This document shows positions 34,722 to 45,797 of a DNA stretch of 64,000 bases, one piece after another; the first letter of the stretch is position 1; every line of letters starts with the position of its first letter. The DNA comes from Desmodesmus armatus (taxonomy: Eukaryota > Chlorophyta > Chlorophyceae > Sphaeropleales > Scenedesmaceae): contig VIIQ02000071.1 in assembly GCA_007449985.2 (NCBI GenBank), positions 186,001-250,000 of the forward strand, in the 5' to 3' direction. The notes beneath the pieces are model-generated. The model was given only the letters and a program-made list of their open reading frames with translations, ran no database searches and had not been told where the DNA came from. The translations under genes and the position numbers were made by a program.

Positions 34722-35556
34722 ACATGGATGTAGCAACGGGGTCACCCGGTCCCTTGCTGCTCTCGCACGTAAATCAGTGCTTCAATGTGACATTTATCAA
34801 AGTCTTGCTTATCGGAACCTACGACCTCTCTACCATCATACTATTCCAGGAGCCACCAACACCTGGTTAGGCGCCCAGCCTGGGTAGTCTGACTGTATCG
34901 ATGCTGCAGCACACATTGACGTCGTCCAACCCCGTCAAGCAGTATTCTTCCGACAGCCAATCCTTCAAACGTGTGGTGGGACTTGGGGCGTGTGGACGCT
35001 TTCAGCGACTGAAGCTTTGGACGTGATCTTGCCTGCGTTTGATTGATCAAATAAGAGTCTACAAGGTGGTGCATCGCCGCTACCAAGCTCGTGGCCATGT
35101 TTGAGGTTTCGTCGCTCTTCAGGCCTGAGAAGGATGGTGCAAAGGTTATCAGGATGCCCAAGGTGTTTGTCAAGGTGGGAAGCATCTTTTTGAGCGCCTT
35201 GGAGGGCTGCCTGGCGCCTGTGTAATGATTTACGAGGGCAATACCAGTGGGCAGCAGTACTGTACAGTACCTGACCTCCTTCTGCTGCAAGCCAGCCACA
35301 GGCATGCACCTGCCACGCCAATGCATGATGCAAGGTTACAATGCAATGTCCAAGTGCCATCCACATGAGCAACTTCGCAAGTGGTGGCACAGTGCACCAT
35401 GCCAGATCTTGTGAGATGCACACGTGAGGTCCAAGCTTTAGACAGGACCTTGAAGGGTGGGGTGCATGCATTTCTGCATTGCTGACAGGATCACGTCACC
35501 ATTGCTGTCATGCCATGTTGAACTTGAACCAACCTTTTTCACAACCCCTCAACTCA

Positions 35557-35620
35557 CCCCCCCCCCCCCCCCCCCCCCCTGGGCACACTGTGCCTGTCCA
35601 CCTGTCCCCCCCCCCCCCCC
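35557..35620 (+). repeat. Poly-C tracts C23 and C15
   Basis: C23 at 35557-35579 and C15 at 35606-35620, just upstream of the first recognisable exon of the F-box gene. True lengths are doubtful because runs like this are poorly resolved by sequencing. Confidence 0.8.
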
Positions 35621-35684
35621 AACCCACCCACATCCACACCCACATCCACACACCCACACCCACACCATTCTCCTTGCCCTGCAG

Positions 35685-37105
35685 GACGCTTCCTGCTTCA
35701 AGAGCCTCTCCTGCCCCCTGCCCCCCCTCCTCCCTGACAGCTGGGCCTCCCTCCCCGAGCACATCCTGGTCCAGATCCTGCAGCACGTCCCAGTGCAGGA
35801 TCGCTTCCGCTACTGCGCCCTCGTCAGCCCCGACTGGGCCACAGCAGCAGTGGCATCCACCACAGACATCTGCATGCCCAGCCGCTGCCACGATCTGCTC
35901 AACCTGCAGTCCTGGCTTGTGCAGTACGGCGGTCAACTGACGGCCGTTAGTTTGACCGGCCAGGTTGACCAGGATGTTGTGATACTGCCGTGTGCAAAGC
36001 TGCGCAGGCTGGACCTTGCGGATGTCACGGTGAAGGTGGGTGACAGGGTTGAGTTATGGGTCTGCATTGCGTGTGGAAGGGCACTTATTGCATCGACCTC
36101 TTTAGAGGAAGATGCTGATGAGCCGGTCAGGACAACCCCCCCCCCCCCCCCCCCCCGGGGGGGGGGGGGGGGGGAGGTCAATACGGAAGGAACAAGTCGC
36201 CGGTTGCTGACCAGAACCGGTCCAAGCTTTTGTTTGATCGTCAAAGAAGACAAAATCACATCGCTATCACAGCAGCGCGGCATTGATCGAGCAGACGAAG
36301 TTGAAGCTGATCGCTGGGGAGTGCGATTGAGCATCCCTACTGACGAAAGTCTTGAAATTGGCTGTTGTTTATGCTGAAGGTGTTAGTTCGGTGATATCGC
36401 AGCTGGTTGCTAGTATTTTTAAGGTAGTACACCGAAGTTTTTCTCTGCGACGTTAGTCCTGCATATCAGTACAAAGTACGTGATTTCAGTAGATGTGTCT
36501 TCTTTGACCATTATTGAAGTGAAAGGGAAGCTTGTCAATGGTGCAGTACTGTGTGCAACGAAGTGCAGCAGCAGCAGCAGGATAAATGCAAGAATTATAG
36601 TCACGTAGCACGTAATAGACGCTTGAAAGGTTTCAAGGGTCCATCCGAAGACTGTCACTCGGCTGGTCACCACCACGTGTCAGACTCATCCCGGGTCGCA
36701 GCGGCCCACCGCTTCTTCAACCCATTATCGTTACTTGGAAAAATTAATTTACGTTACTCCATGCGATCACCTGCACGGGATCTATCATGATCTGCACAAG
36801 GCCCTGTGACGAATGCGACCAAGGCAGGCCATTCCCCTCCTAGGAGGGGAACCCAGCGGCTGGATACAGAGCAAAAGACAGCTTGTATAGCATTACACAT
36901 TGCAAACCATGCCCCACGTCCTTCAGCTGGTCTGCAGAACACAGTGCCCATGCAGCAGCAAGCAGTGTATCCGTGCTGCTGCTCTGAGCCATTTGTCTAT
37001 GCAAAATTGCTGCGACGCTGGAAACTGGTTGAGGGGCATACAACGCTTGCCATGACGGCCGCTGAGATTTTTGCACAGAGCACACGCAGATCCCTCAGCT
37101 GGCAA

Positions 37106-37138
<33 letters not shown>

Positions 37139-40100
37139 AGAGGTCGATGCCGCACTGACGCCAGCTGAGCGTTAGACGTTCTATACGGGTGATTGAGAGG
37201 GTGTCCAGTAGTACTATCCCACCAGACAAAGTATGGCTGGTGACGTGACATCAGGTTATTCTTGCGCGAGCTTGGAGTGTGACGCTCAACACTGCATGTG
37301 ACTTGGTGCTTGTTGTTCAACCCAGCAAGTCACCAAGACTGGCACTCTCATTTGTGCTGCAGATGCTGCCCACCATTGGAGGGCTGTTCCCTGGCATCCT
37401 GCGGGATGTTGCCGGGCTGACGCGCCTGACGCTGCAGCATGCTGCCGTCGTGGGGGGCCCACAGGCACTGACAGGTGAGTGAGTGGGCAATAGGGGGGGG
37501 GGGGGGGGGGGGCTGCAGCATGGCCACTGCGAATTGGTTGAACGGCCCCAGGCACGTGCGGGCGGGTGAGTGCGAGTGGGGGAGGAACCATAGTGGGTTG
37601 GTCGGTGGGCAGGTGGAGGGACGTTGAGTTGGCTGTCTCAGGTGTTGGCAGGGCAGGCCGGGTGATGAGGTGATTGGCAGGGGGTAGGAGAGGACAGCGT
37701 CTTGCATGCGGTTGGCTCTTCCCTCTCTTTGCAACTGGCCAACTCCTTTCCTGACACACAGGTCACCGAGTCTGACGCACACCAAATAGCCAGATGCCTG
37801 CCACCCTGCTGCTGCCGCCCTGCAGGTCTGGCTGCGTTGACCGACCTGCAGCACCTGACCCTCTCAGACCTTGACATCAAGCAGATCCCTGCCATCTCCT
37901 CAGACTGGTTCCCGGTGCCTGGCGGCATCTTCTCACACCTTGGGCGGCTCACCCACCTGCAGCTGGACAAGTGTGTGTCAAGCTCAACGCTGGAACACCT
38001 GGAGCACCTCACTGACTTGGAGCACCTCATACTGGGACGACTGGCGGTGAGTGGGCGGTGTGGTGCTGGGACGACTGGCGGTGCGGGCCGCAGGCAATGA
38101 GGTCGATATGGGCTATGAAAGGGTGGGGTTGTGATACTTGAGTGTCCAGCTCCACGCTGGACTCTAAGGCATCTTGAGTGTGGCCAACCTGGAGCACCTC
38201 ATGCTGGGACAACTGGCGGTGAATGAATGAACGCATTTGTGGTGCGGCTGTCAGCACCACATAGGATGTGTTGCTGGGTAGCCCTCTTCTGATGGGGTGT
38301 GAAGGGGGTGGGGTTGTGATATTTGTGTTCAGCTCAACGCTGGAGCACCTGGAGCACCTCAATGACCTCGAGCACCTCATACTGGGACGACTGGCGGTGA
38401 GTGATGAATTGAATGGCTTTGTGGTGCGGCTGTTCAGGTTCTAAGAACCACACAGGGTGTGCTGCTGGGTAGCTCTCTTAGAGGTCATGGGAATGGGCAG
38501 TGAAGGGCTACGGAGAGGGGGGGGGGGGCTGTGTGTCCGGCTCTACACTGGAACACCTGGAGCACCTGACTGGCCTGCAGCACCTCATACTGGGACGACT
38601 GGCGGTGGGTGAATCTTGTGGACTGTGCGTTTCTGGTTAGCCCACAGGCTATGAAGGTTGATTCGGGTAATTAAGGGGGTGGGGCTGTGGTCTACTTGAG
38701 TGTCCAGCTCAACACTGGAGCACCTGACTGACCTGGAGCACCTCATACTGGAATGCGTGGTGGTGAGTGCCACTGGGCTGCCAATGGGCTGATACTTGTC
38801 CATTCTGGGCTCCAAGGCAGCTTGAGTATGAGCAACCTAACACACCTGATCCTGAGATGCCTGGCGGTGATTGTATGCCAAGGCTGTCACTGGACGACAC
38901 GACACTGTGACACTGTGCTCTGTATGGCCCATGGCATGCATAAGCCTTTCAAGAAGGTTTGCATGCCTTACTGCCGCTAGGGTACAGATGCAAGCTATGT
39001 CCACACGCCACACTGTGCATGTGCACGGCATGTGTGAATGGGTTTGTAGGACAGGCCATGGCTGCGCGGGGAGGGGGGGAAGGGGGGGGGGGTAGCATCT
39101 GATGCTGACGAAAGTTGTGAGTCGGGGGACTGAATTGCCTGTCCTTCACCAGCCATCTGACTATCCTCCTGCCCCTGCGCCACGACCGAGTCCCCAACAG
39201 GTCCACAACGTAAATGCGGCAGCGCTGTCGGGTCTGGACAGCCTGTCCCGCCGGCTGCGCTGGCTGTGCATCGAGGGCCTGGACTCCCAGCTGACCACCA
39301 GCAGTGTCCCGGGCCAGGGCCAGCTGACACGGCTGACCCGCCTGCAGCTGCTGAACAACAAGGGCTTCCAGCCCATCCTGCTGTCAGGCATGATGCACCT
39401 GGAGGTGAGCGGGGTGGGGTGGGGGGGGGGGAGGTGTTTTCCAGTGCTGAGTTGATGTGTGGGCGCTGCAGCTGCTGCGTAACAAGGGCTTCCAGCCCTG
39501 AGCAGGAGTCCTGCTGTTGGGCATGATGCACTTGGAGGTGAGCGGGTGGTGAAGGCACAGGGGCAGGGGGTCAAGTATGCATCAAGCGGGCTGTTGGTTG
39601 CCCCTACTTGTCCTGCAGCTGGAAGAGATGGGGTGCCAGGATGCCAGGAGATACTCACAGTGCACGCTGTGATCACTGGGAGGGAGAGGGGCATTGTGGA
39701 CCTGCGTAGAAACTTTGTGTACATGTTGCATCATCTTGCCGACCATCAACAGCACCACTGGCATTGCTGCTGTGATACCTGTGACGGGGCAAACTTGACT
39801 GTGTCTGTTGTCTGTGTGAGTGTCCCTGCAGGTGTTGGACATCCAGGGCACACCCCTGCTGGGCACTGGGGGTGTGGTGGAGGCACCTGGAGCACCCAAT
39901 GCGGCACCAAATGCTGATGGCGCTGTAGCAGGTAGGCTGTTGTACCGTTGTCGTAGGGCGCCGCGGTGCACTGCTGTTAGAACCGCAAGAGCGGCTGCCT
40001 GTGCTGACAATGCAGTAGCCAACAGTCACACCGGGTGCTGACAGCAGTGCTACTTGCACCTCTTGAGTTTTGCATCGGCTTTGGGGTGACTGCCCTTGGT

Positions 40101-41715
40101 GCACAATCCACAAAGTCAAGCCGTGGCCAGCTGAGGGGGACATCTGATTGTCTTGCATTACAGTCCGCACTGCAGCAGTACCATCACAACCAGCGGCAAG
40201 GTCCTCTCAATTTGTCATGGGGTCCCCTGTCTCACTGTGCATGCTCCCTCCCTGTGCAGGGCAAGGCCAGGCCGGAGCTGGCAATGCAGCAGCAGCCCCG
40301 GCAGCCGCAGCCCCCCCAGCTGCAGCAGCAGACCAGCAGGTCACCGCGCAAGCAGTGGCCCATGCAGCTGCAGGAGCTGCTGCACTGCTGCTGGAGCTGC
40401 CCAAGCTGCACAAGCTCACAGCCCTTAGCCTGGTGCAGGTGCGTTAACCATGTCACTGCTGCACACCTACAGGACAACGCGTACATCTGTGTTTGCTTCA
40501 TGAGGCCTGCAATAGGTTCTTTTGCTGTGTGTGCGTCAAGGCCCTCATTTTCTGTAGCAAGGTAGGCCTTATGCCATCCACTGCTATCGCGGCGAGCATC
40601 ACTGTCATATATCCTGGAGAAAGTTCCATGTTTGTATGGTGCAGGTTCTGTGGGCGCACGCCCAGGGTCTGCCGTCCCAGGCCTACTCCGCCCTCACTGC
40701 CAGCAGCAACCTGCGCACCCTGGACCTCTCCTTCTCACTCATCCCCATGGACGCCTGGCGCAGCATATTCAACCCAGAGGCGCAGACCCTCCCACACCTG
40801 CGCTCCCTCAACATCTTGTGCACACAGGCCCCCATCACCGACAGAGACCTGGGCCGCCTGGTCTCCTGCTGCCCCGGGCTGCGGTCCCTAGGGCTTAAGG
40901 GTCGGTCAAGCCGGGTTCATGGCTAAACCCCTTGCTGGATCTCAACTTCCTCACCAGCCTGTCGGTGAACCACGTCAGCAGCAATGAGGTGCTTGGGGTT
41001 TTGGCAGATCTGCGGGGTTTGGAGGATCTGCATATCTCCGTGTGGAGCAGCATCAGTGCGGCTGGCTTGCTGCAGCTGTCAACGCTGCGGGGGCTGACAC
41101 GGCTGAGGGTTGAGAGCAGCCCGGAGACGTGGATCGCTCAGTACGGCATGGTGCTGGTGCTCAATAAGGTGGGTTCAAAGTGCTTTTGACTGATGAATGA
41201 GCTTGTGGTTGTGTGACACAAGCTTGCCAAATCCTGCTGAAGTTCCAGCTGCTTCAGCTAAGATACCTGCTGTGAGAGGTGGCAGAGGTGCCACATGCAT
41301 GCCAGTGTGTGCATGATGCTGTGTAGTGTGTGTCTTTGTCGTTGCTTGGGTGCACTGCATTGCAATGCGGCACTGCATTGTCACCGTTTAGAAGAACGGT
41401 TGCAAGTGCAGACCTGCGCGTTATTCCTATGTCATTGCTTTGACCCATCTGTGCTCCATACAGGGGCTATTTGTGCGGCTGACGTGTCGTGCATAATCCA
41501 TGAATTTGAGTGCATGATCCATGAAATTTGAGAGCCTTCTCTTCCATGTGCCCTTGCAGGCCCCTCCCGGCTGCCCCTCTGATGTTTGGGTGCAGCTGCA
41601 GCGCTGGTGTCTGTCCAAGATTGGCCAGCACAGGCCTACAACGGTGCCCAAGCCAGTGAAGGAGAAGAAAGCCAACCCCCTGCTGCGCTGGCTGGTGCGC
41701 TGCGTCACAGAATGA
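35685..41715 (+). CDS. F-box / leucine-rich-repeat protein (5' end uncertain)
   Basis: Exons I can place: 35685-36035, 37363-37474, 37826-38046, 39201-39404, 39832-39931, 40260-40438, 40645-41168, 41560-41715. These give about 615 residues; the start codon probably lies in an upstream exon I could not identify. The first exon has an F-box (SWASLPEHILVQILQHVPVQ, then DRFRYCALVSPDWATAA), the SKP1-binding part of an SCF ubiquitin ligase. Downstream exons carry leucine-rich repeats such as LTRLTLQHA, LQHLTLSDLDI, LTHLQLDKC, LEHLILGRLA, LRTLDLSFSLIP and LEDLHISVW, presumably the substrate-binding part. An Ala-rich low-complexity stretch sits in the 40260 exon. The exon at 40645 breaks frame after GLKG at the G3 run 40899-40901; one added G gives SVKPGSWLNPLLDLNF and makes the exon a multiple of three. 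Introns contain partial duplicate exons and homopolymer runs. Confidence 0.8.
36136..36174. repeat. C21 followed directly by G18
   Basis: A run of 21 C meets a run of 18 G without a spacer, inside intron 1 of the F-box gene. As DNA it is self-complementary. As data it may be an assembly join. Confidence 0.85.
37108..37138 (+). repeat. Poly-C tract C31
   Basis: 31 consecutive C in the same large intron of the F-box gene. A G20 run follows at 37493-37512, just after the donor of the next exon. Confidence 0.85.
38047..38872 (+). repeat. Tandem partial copies of an LRR exon end with its donor
   Basis: The real exon ends at 38046 (LEHLILGRLA, donor GTGAGT). The following intron contains five further copies of the exon's 3' end, each with a donor-like GTG at 38219, 38397, 38605, 38763 and 38867. 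Each is preceded by related intron sequence including TTGAGTGTCCAG or GTGTTCAG. Copies share GGAGCACCTCATACTGGGAC with small changes and range from about 50 to 75 bases. Used as cassette exons from phase 0, the copies I checked reach a stop or change frame. Confidence 0.8.
39470..39541 (+). pseudogene. Degenerate duplicate of the 3' end of the 39201-39404 exon
   Basis: The segment from GCTGCTGCGTAACAAGGGCT to GATGCACTTGGAG plus GTGAGC copies the last ~65 bases of the preceding exon and its donor. It carries small indels and an in-frame TGA after TTCCAGCCC. It is a second case of an exon end copied with its splice site. Confidence 0.8.
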
Positions 41716-41799
41716 GGGGAGGTGCTGGCTTTGTGTGGGCAGATTGTGTGGTGCTCTGCGTACGCTATTGGTGTTGCTGTGTGCTGCATCAGCTCGCTG

Positions 41800-41804
41800 T
41801 GTAA
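41800..41804 (+). terminator. UGUAA polyadenylation signal of the F-box gene
   Basis: TGTAA 85 bases past the stop codon at 41713-41715, in the correct orientation. Confidence 0.6.
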
Positions 41805-44800
41805 TGCTGGGCTGCCTTTGCAATGGCGGACATCGCGTCTGCTCCTTTGAAAGGATGTGCTTGTCCGCAGCGCAGCTGGCATCTGTCTGTGTGCGTTGCG
41901 TCAGCGCATGATGGGGTGGTTTGCTGCATCCACACGTGTCGTCTTATCTTTGCGCTGATTGCGCTGTGTCCTGTGAGCACGTGGCGGCGTGTGTCGTGTG
42001 GCGGCAGAAGGCGGCGTAGTGGTGCGCTGCATCACCCCACATTGTGTTGTGCATCATGCTGCTGCTACCAGCAGCAGCTCACGGCAGGAGCAGTGAACAG
42101 CATGCCCTGAACCTGCCTGGCCGGTAGGGTGTGCAGTTTGATGATTTGCTGGTCAGGCAGCTGTTGGTTCCTGCAGCAGCTGCAGCAGCAGCAGCAGCAG
42201 CAGCGACAGCACACAGCAGGTGTGAGTGTGCACGGTTGGTTGATTGTATGTGTGTGTCGCCTTGTTGTTGTTGTCGGGTATGCAGTCCCGGTAGTGCCAG
42301 TATGGTGCCCGCCATCCAAGTGCACCTGGGAGTGGCAGGCAACATGTGCGCTAGCCCACACAGTGGCGTGGGCTGTTGGAATAGCTCCATGCGCTCAGCT
42401 CTTGCAGTACTGGTACAGCAGTCCTGTTTGGATACTACTAGTAGGAGTACATCAATTCCGTGACCACGTGTGCGTGTCTGTGCATTATGCGTCCATCATT
42501 CTGTCCCAATGTACAGTCCTGCACACACCTTCTGGAAAGGGGGAAGGCGCATGCCTCCCAGGGGGATGCGGTCACTGATGACATCATGGTCTGGGGTATT
42601 CCCACTTCTCACTGAGACGTGGCACGTCCTCACTCACAAAGGAGGCACCACCAGCCACACTGTGGATGGCATCCAGGGTGCAGGTTTGACAGTGACTGGG
42701 TATGTTGTGAGTGAGATCGGGACTTAGGTTGTGACTGTGACTTGCTGTAGGTTTTCTTTCAGGTGCTGTATACCTTGGTGGTACTTGTACAGGTGTGTGG
42801 GTTGATGGTAGCCTCAGCGCTCCCACATCAAGGGTCGTGGCTGTCTGGGTGTACACCCAGCACATGTGCTGAGGTGGGTTTGTTGCTGCTTTGTGACTAT
42901 GGCTGTGACTGTGACTGACTGCATGCTTCCTGTTGGATGTGCACATGGCAAAGTCTGATTTCAAGTTTGTGACTTGTTGACGAAAGCCGTTTCACACCCT
43001 CGACGGCTGGGTGGCTGTACTGTGGCCTCAGCGTTGACTGCGCGTATGCTTGCTGTTGTTTGCTCTTGTTTGCGCACCTGGCAGAGTTGCATTTCAACTT
43101 TGTGCAGTTGCTCATGGGCCCAGCGGTCTCACATCCTGCGTGCTGCCGCCCAGTGACTGTGTGTGCCACATGCCCTCTGCCCCCTGCAGTCATGTCTCCT
43201 GTCAGGTGCGCGCCTGGCCCAGTGCCTTGCGGGGGTTTTGTTCAGGTTCACGCGTATGTCTATTAGCTACAAGATTAGCTACAAGGTTTCTACGTCATGT
43301 TGATGGGTATATGGGTGTGCTGTGTGGGATCGTTGCTGTGCTGTGACTAGATCTGTGAATGTGACTGGTTGCATGCCTTCCTGTCATCTGTACCGCGGCG
43401 GAGTCCAAGTGTGTGGGGCTGCATGATGCCCCAAGCTGTTGCACAGTCTGGACAGCTGCCATTGGATGGTGTGCTGTGTGTGCGGCCTTGGCTTCCGAAG
43501 CCGCTCATTGGACTGCGTGCATGGTGCAACGAAAGAGTCTTTCACTTGCCCACCTGGCAGGATTGCGTTGCATGGGTGTCAGGTTGCCGCAGGTGGCACG
43601 GGCCCAGCGGTCTCACATCCTGTATGGCTGCTGTCTGCTGTACAATGCGCCACCGTGGCTCATGGTGGCAGTGCGGCGCACTATGCCCCCTGCAGCCATT
43701 GGCCTCTGCCAGTGCACACTGCAACAGGGGTCTGCAGGCTACAGTGATCAATTCAGAGAGTCTGTCACATGTTATTGGCACCTGCCAGTGGCACCCCATC
43801 GTGGGGAAGAAGTTGGTGTCACCCCACTGTGCACCACAGAGCCTCCAGCCAAGAAGGGAGACGGTCTCCCTTATGACAGATTGGGTGAAAATGGCATGAC
43901 AGTCTGCACCTGCACGCTTGAGGGCTGGGCCAGCGGCACTCGTGGCCACACCTCACTCTGCTCCATGGTCTCTTTGGGCCGCCAGAGTGATCCTGCCGGG
44001 GGCAAAGCAGGGATGTGTCCCACGCAGACAGCATATCACATAGACATCCTGGCACGGCTTGGTTTGGTTTGGATGTGCTAAGCAGTTGTGTGTCGACAAG
44101 TGGCTGCATTCCAAGCCTGAGACTGCAGTGCAGTTGGCTGACCTGCCAGGCCTGAGGCCATAGCAATGCCACCGCAGGCAGCGTCAACACCGCAGCAAAA
44201 TCTTCAAGTTGTTCTGTGGGTTGCCGTGTGCAGACATGCTTAGCAACATGCCGTAGTCATCACCCATCACGATGCTCGCGCTCAACAGGCATGGCATCAA
44301 CAGTGGCACTGCGTGGCGGGTACTAGTAGCACCCGCCGTCACGTCGCCCACAGCAGCCGGGCACTGCAGGGTCACCTTGTTGATGGCACACTCACACTCA
44401 GTGTGTTTGATCTCACGTCAGTAACCAGGCGGTCAGCGCTGTGGCGCTTCTATGCCGTGCGGGCTTGCCTCTAGCAGTGCTTGCAATCTAAGCCAGTTTT
44501 CTATTATTTGTGCAGTTGGCCCAAGAAGATGGCCATGTTGTGTTGGACGTACTGAACAAGTGACTTGGCATGCCACAAGGGCGCATGCCCTGTGGTGTCA
44601 TGCTGTAAGTCTCAACCTCCATCCTGCCCACCACCCCATTGCGCATCGCCCTCTCATCAGGTTTTGCAATGTGTGCTTGCGGGTGTATGTGTGTGCCACA
44701 CACATACAAAATTGGCAATTTGCAAGCTCTGTTCATGGCATGCCCATTGTACATGCACAGCCTGCTGGCCCTTCCGCGCTGATTCAGTCGGACGGCCAGT

Positions 44801-45116
44801 TGCGTTTCTTCCCCATTGGCCCTGTATTACTAGGGTGTGTGTGTCATGGCATGCGTGCGTTGGGCCAACGTATCCGGGCTGCATGCTGTGCCGAGATTGC
44901 CAGCCGGGCAACCATGGCGTTGCCGGCTTTACCGTGCCCGTCCACGGCCTGCACAGCACTAAGGCTGTATGTGTGAGGATCTGTCATGAACGCAATACTT
45001 GTAGTAAGTACACTGGTGCTACTGCCAGTGACGGTGGTGGTGACTGCCATCCGGGGTGAAGTACATGGTTGCAGATGCCTACACTAGGCAAGCTGTTGAA
45101 GGCGTCGTGCGACACT

Positions 45117-45155
<39 letters not shown>

Positions 45156-45169
45156 TGTGTGTGTGTGTG

Positions 45170-45196
<27 letters not shown>
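45117..45196 (+). repeat. (GT)n microsatellite
   Basis: About 80 bases of TG dinucleotides, interrupted twice by an extra G. Confidence 0.95.
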
Positions 45197-45200
<4 letters not shown>

Positions 45201-45693
45201 GCAACATTGGAGCTCGGCCTGAGGGCTTGCACTATCCTGCTTCGGCCGCCAAATCTAGCGGCTCGATTTGCTGACCCCCCCCCCCCCCCGACAACTTGCA
45301 GGCTGGCTCCAAGTGCTATCATTTGCGCGTGGCAAGCAAGCGTGTTGCAGTGGCGCGGTTTGCCAAAGTCGGTTGTGGGCTATGAGGTGTAACTCAGTTA
45401 CGTATACGGTATGACATCGCTGCGGCAGGGTAGTTGAAGCAAAGGACACCTTGTCAGAAGGTCCGGGACCGAGTGGTACCACTGTGCGCGCGCACATGCA
45501 CGCGGCATTGTTCAACAGCAGCCCGGGTCTGAAGCAGCGGCATGTCACATGCAGGTTTCCCATCAAAAAATATCACAGTACTGTAACATCATCACCTTGT
45601 CCCCTACGGACACTCAGGCCGGTGTGAAAGCACTTGCACTGCAGGCCACACATGCCATGCTGCAGCACAGTGGCCTGAAACGTGCCACATGGG

Positions 45694-45781
45694 TGCCACC
45701 AGTGCAGCCTGAGGCCGCACCCATCCACAACATGCCTGCCACCAGTGCAGCCTGGGGCCGCACCCATCCACAACATGCCTG
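45694..45781 (+). repeat. 46-bp direct repeat, about two copies
   Basis: GCCACCAGTGCAGCCTG followed by GGCCGCACCCATCCACAACA occurs twice, ending just before the 3' end of the beta-trefoil gene. Confidence 0.85.
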
Positions 45782-45797
45782 GTGCCATATCAGCTCA

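Larger units (their letters stand above)
34383..35684. other. Intergenic region between PUS3 and the F-box gene
   Basis: It holds the PUS3 3' UTR, possibly ending at TGTAA 35221-35225, and the upstream region of the F-box gene. It includes a 12-bp-arm palindrome at 34696-34721, C23 at 35557-35579, C15 at 35606-35620 and a CCACAC-rich tract up to the acceptor at 35684. A minus-strand open frame at 34841-35326 has protein-like composition but no recognisable family. Confidence 0.45.
41805..45797. other. Region without a recognisable gene, containing diverged tandem repeats
   Basis: About 4 kb. Related segments recur at about 42870-43220 and 43340-43700. Both have a GTGACTG...TGCATGC...TTCCTGT start, then GGGCCCAGCGGTCTCACATC and a TGCCCCCTGCAG end. 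A fainter copy lies at about 42720-42850. A CAG run is at 42170-42205. Several open frames of 100-220 codons exist (for example 43413-44081, plus) but none shows a known domain or convincing exon phases. It could be a decayed gene, a repeat-rich intergenic region, or a lineage-specific gene I cannot read. Confidence 0.4.

Noticed and set aside
34841..35326. Minus-strand frame with protein-like composition (MLPTLTNTLGILITFAPSFS)
   Set aside because: Isolated, unsupported by splice sites or any family I recognise. Recorded only in the intergenic note.
1899..40901. Programmed -1 ribosomal frameshifting as the cause of the frame breaks
   Set aside because: The sites are not heptameric slippery sequences, occur in unrelated genes and fit missing bases in homopolymers better.
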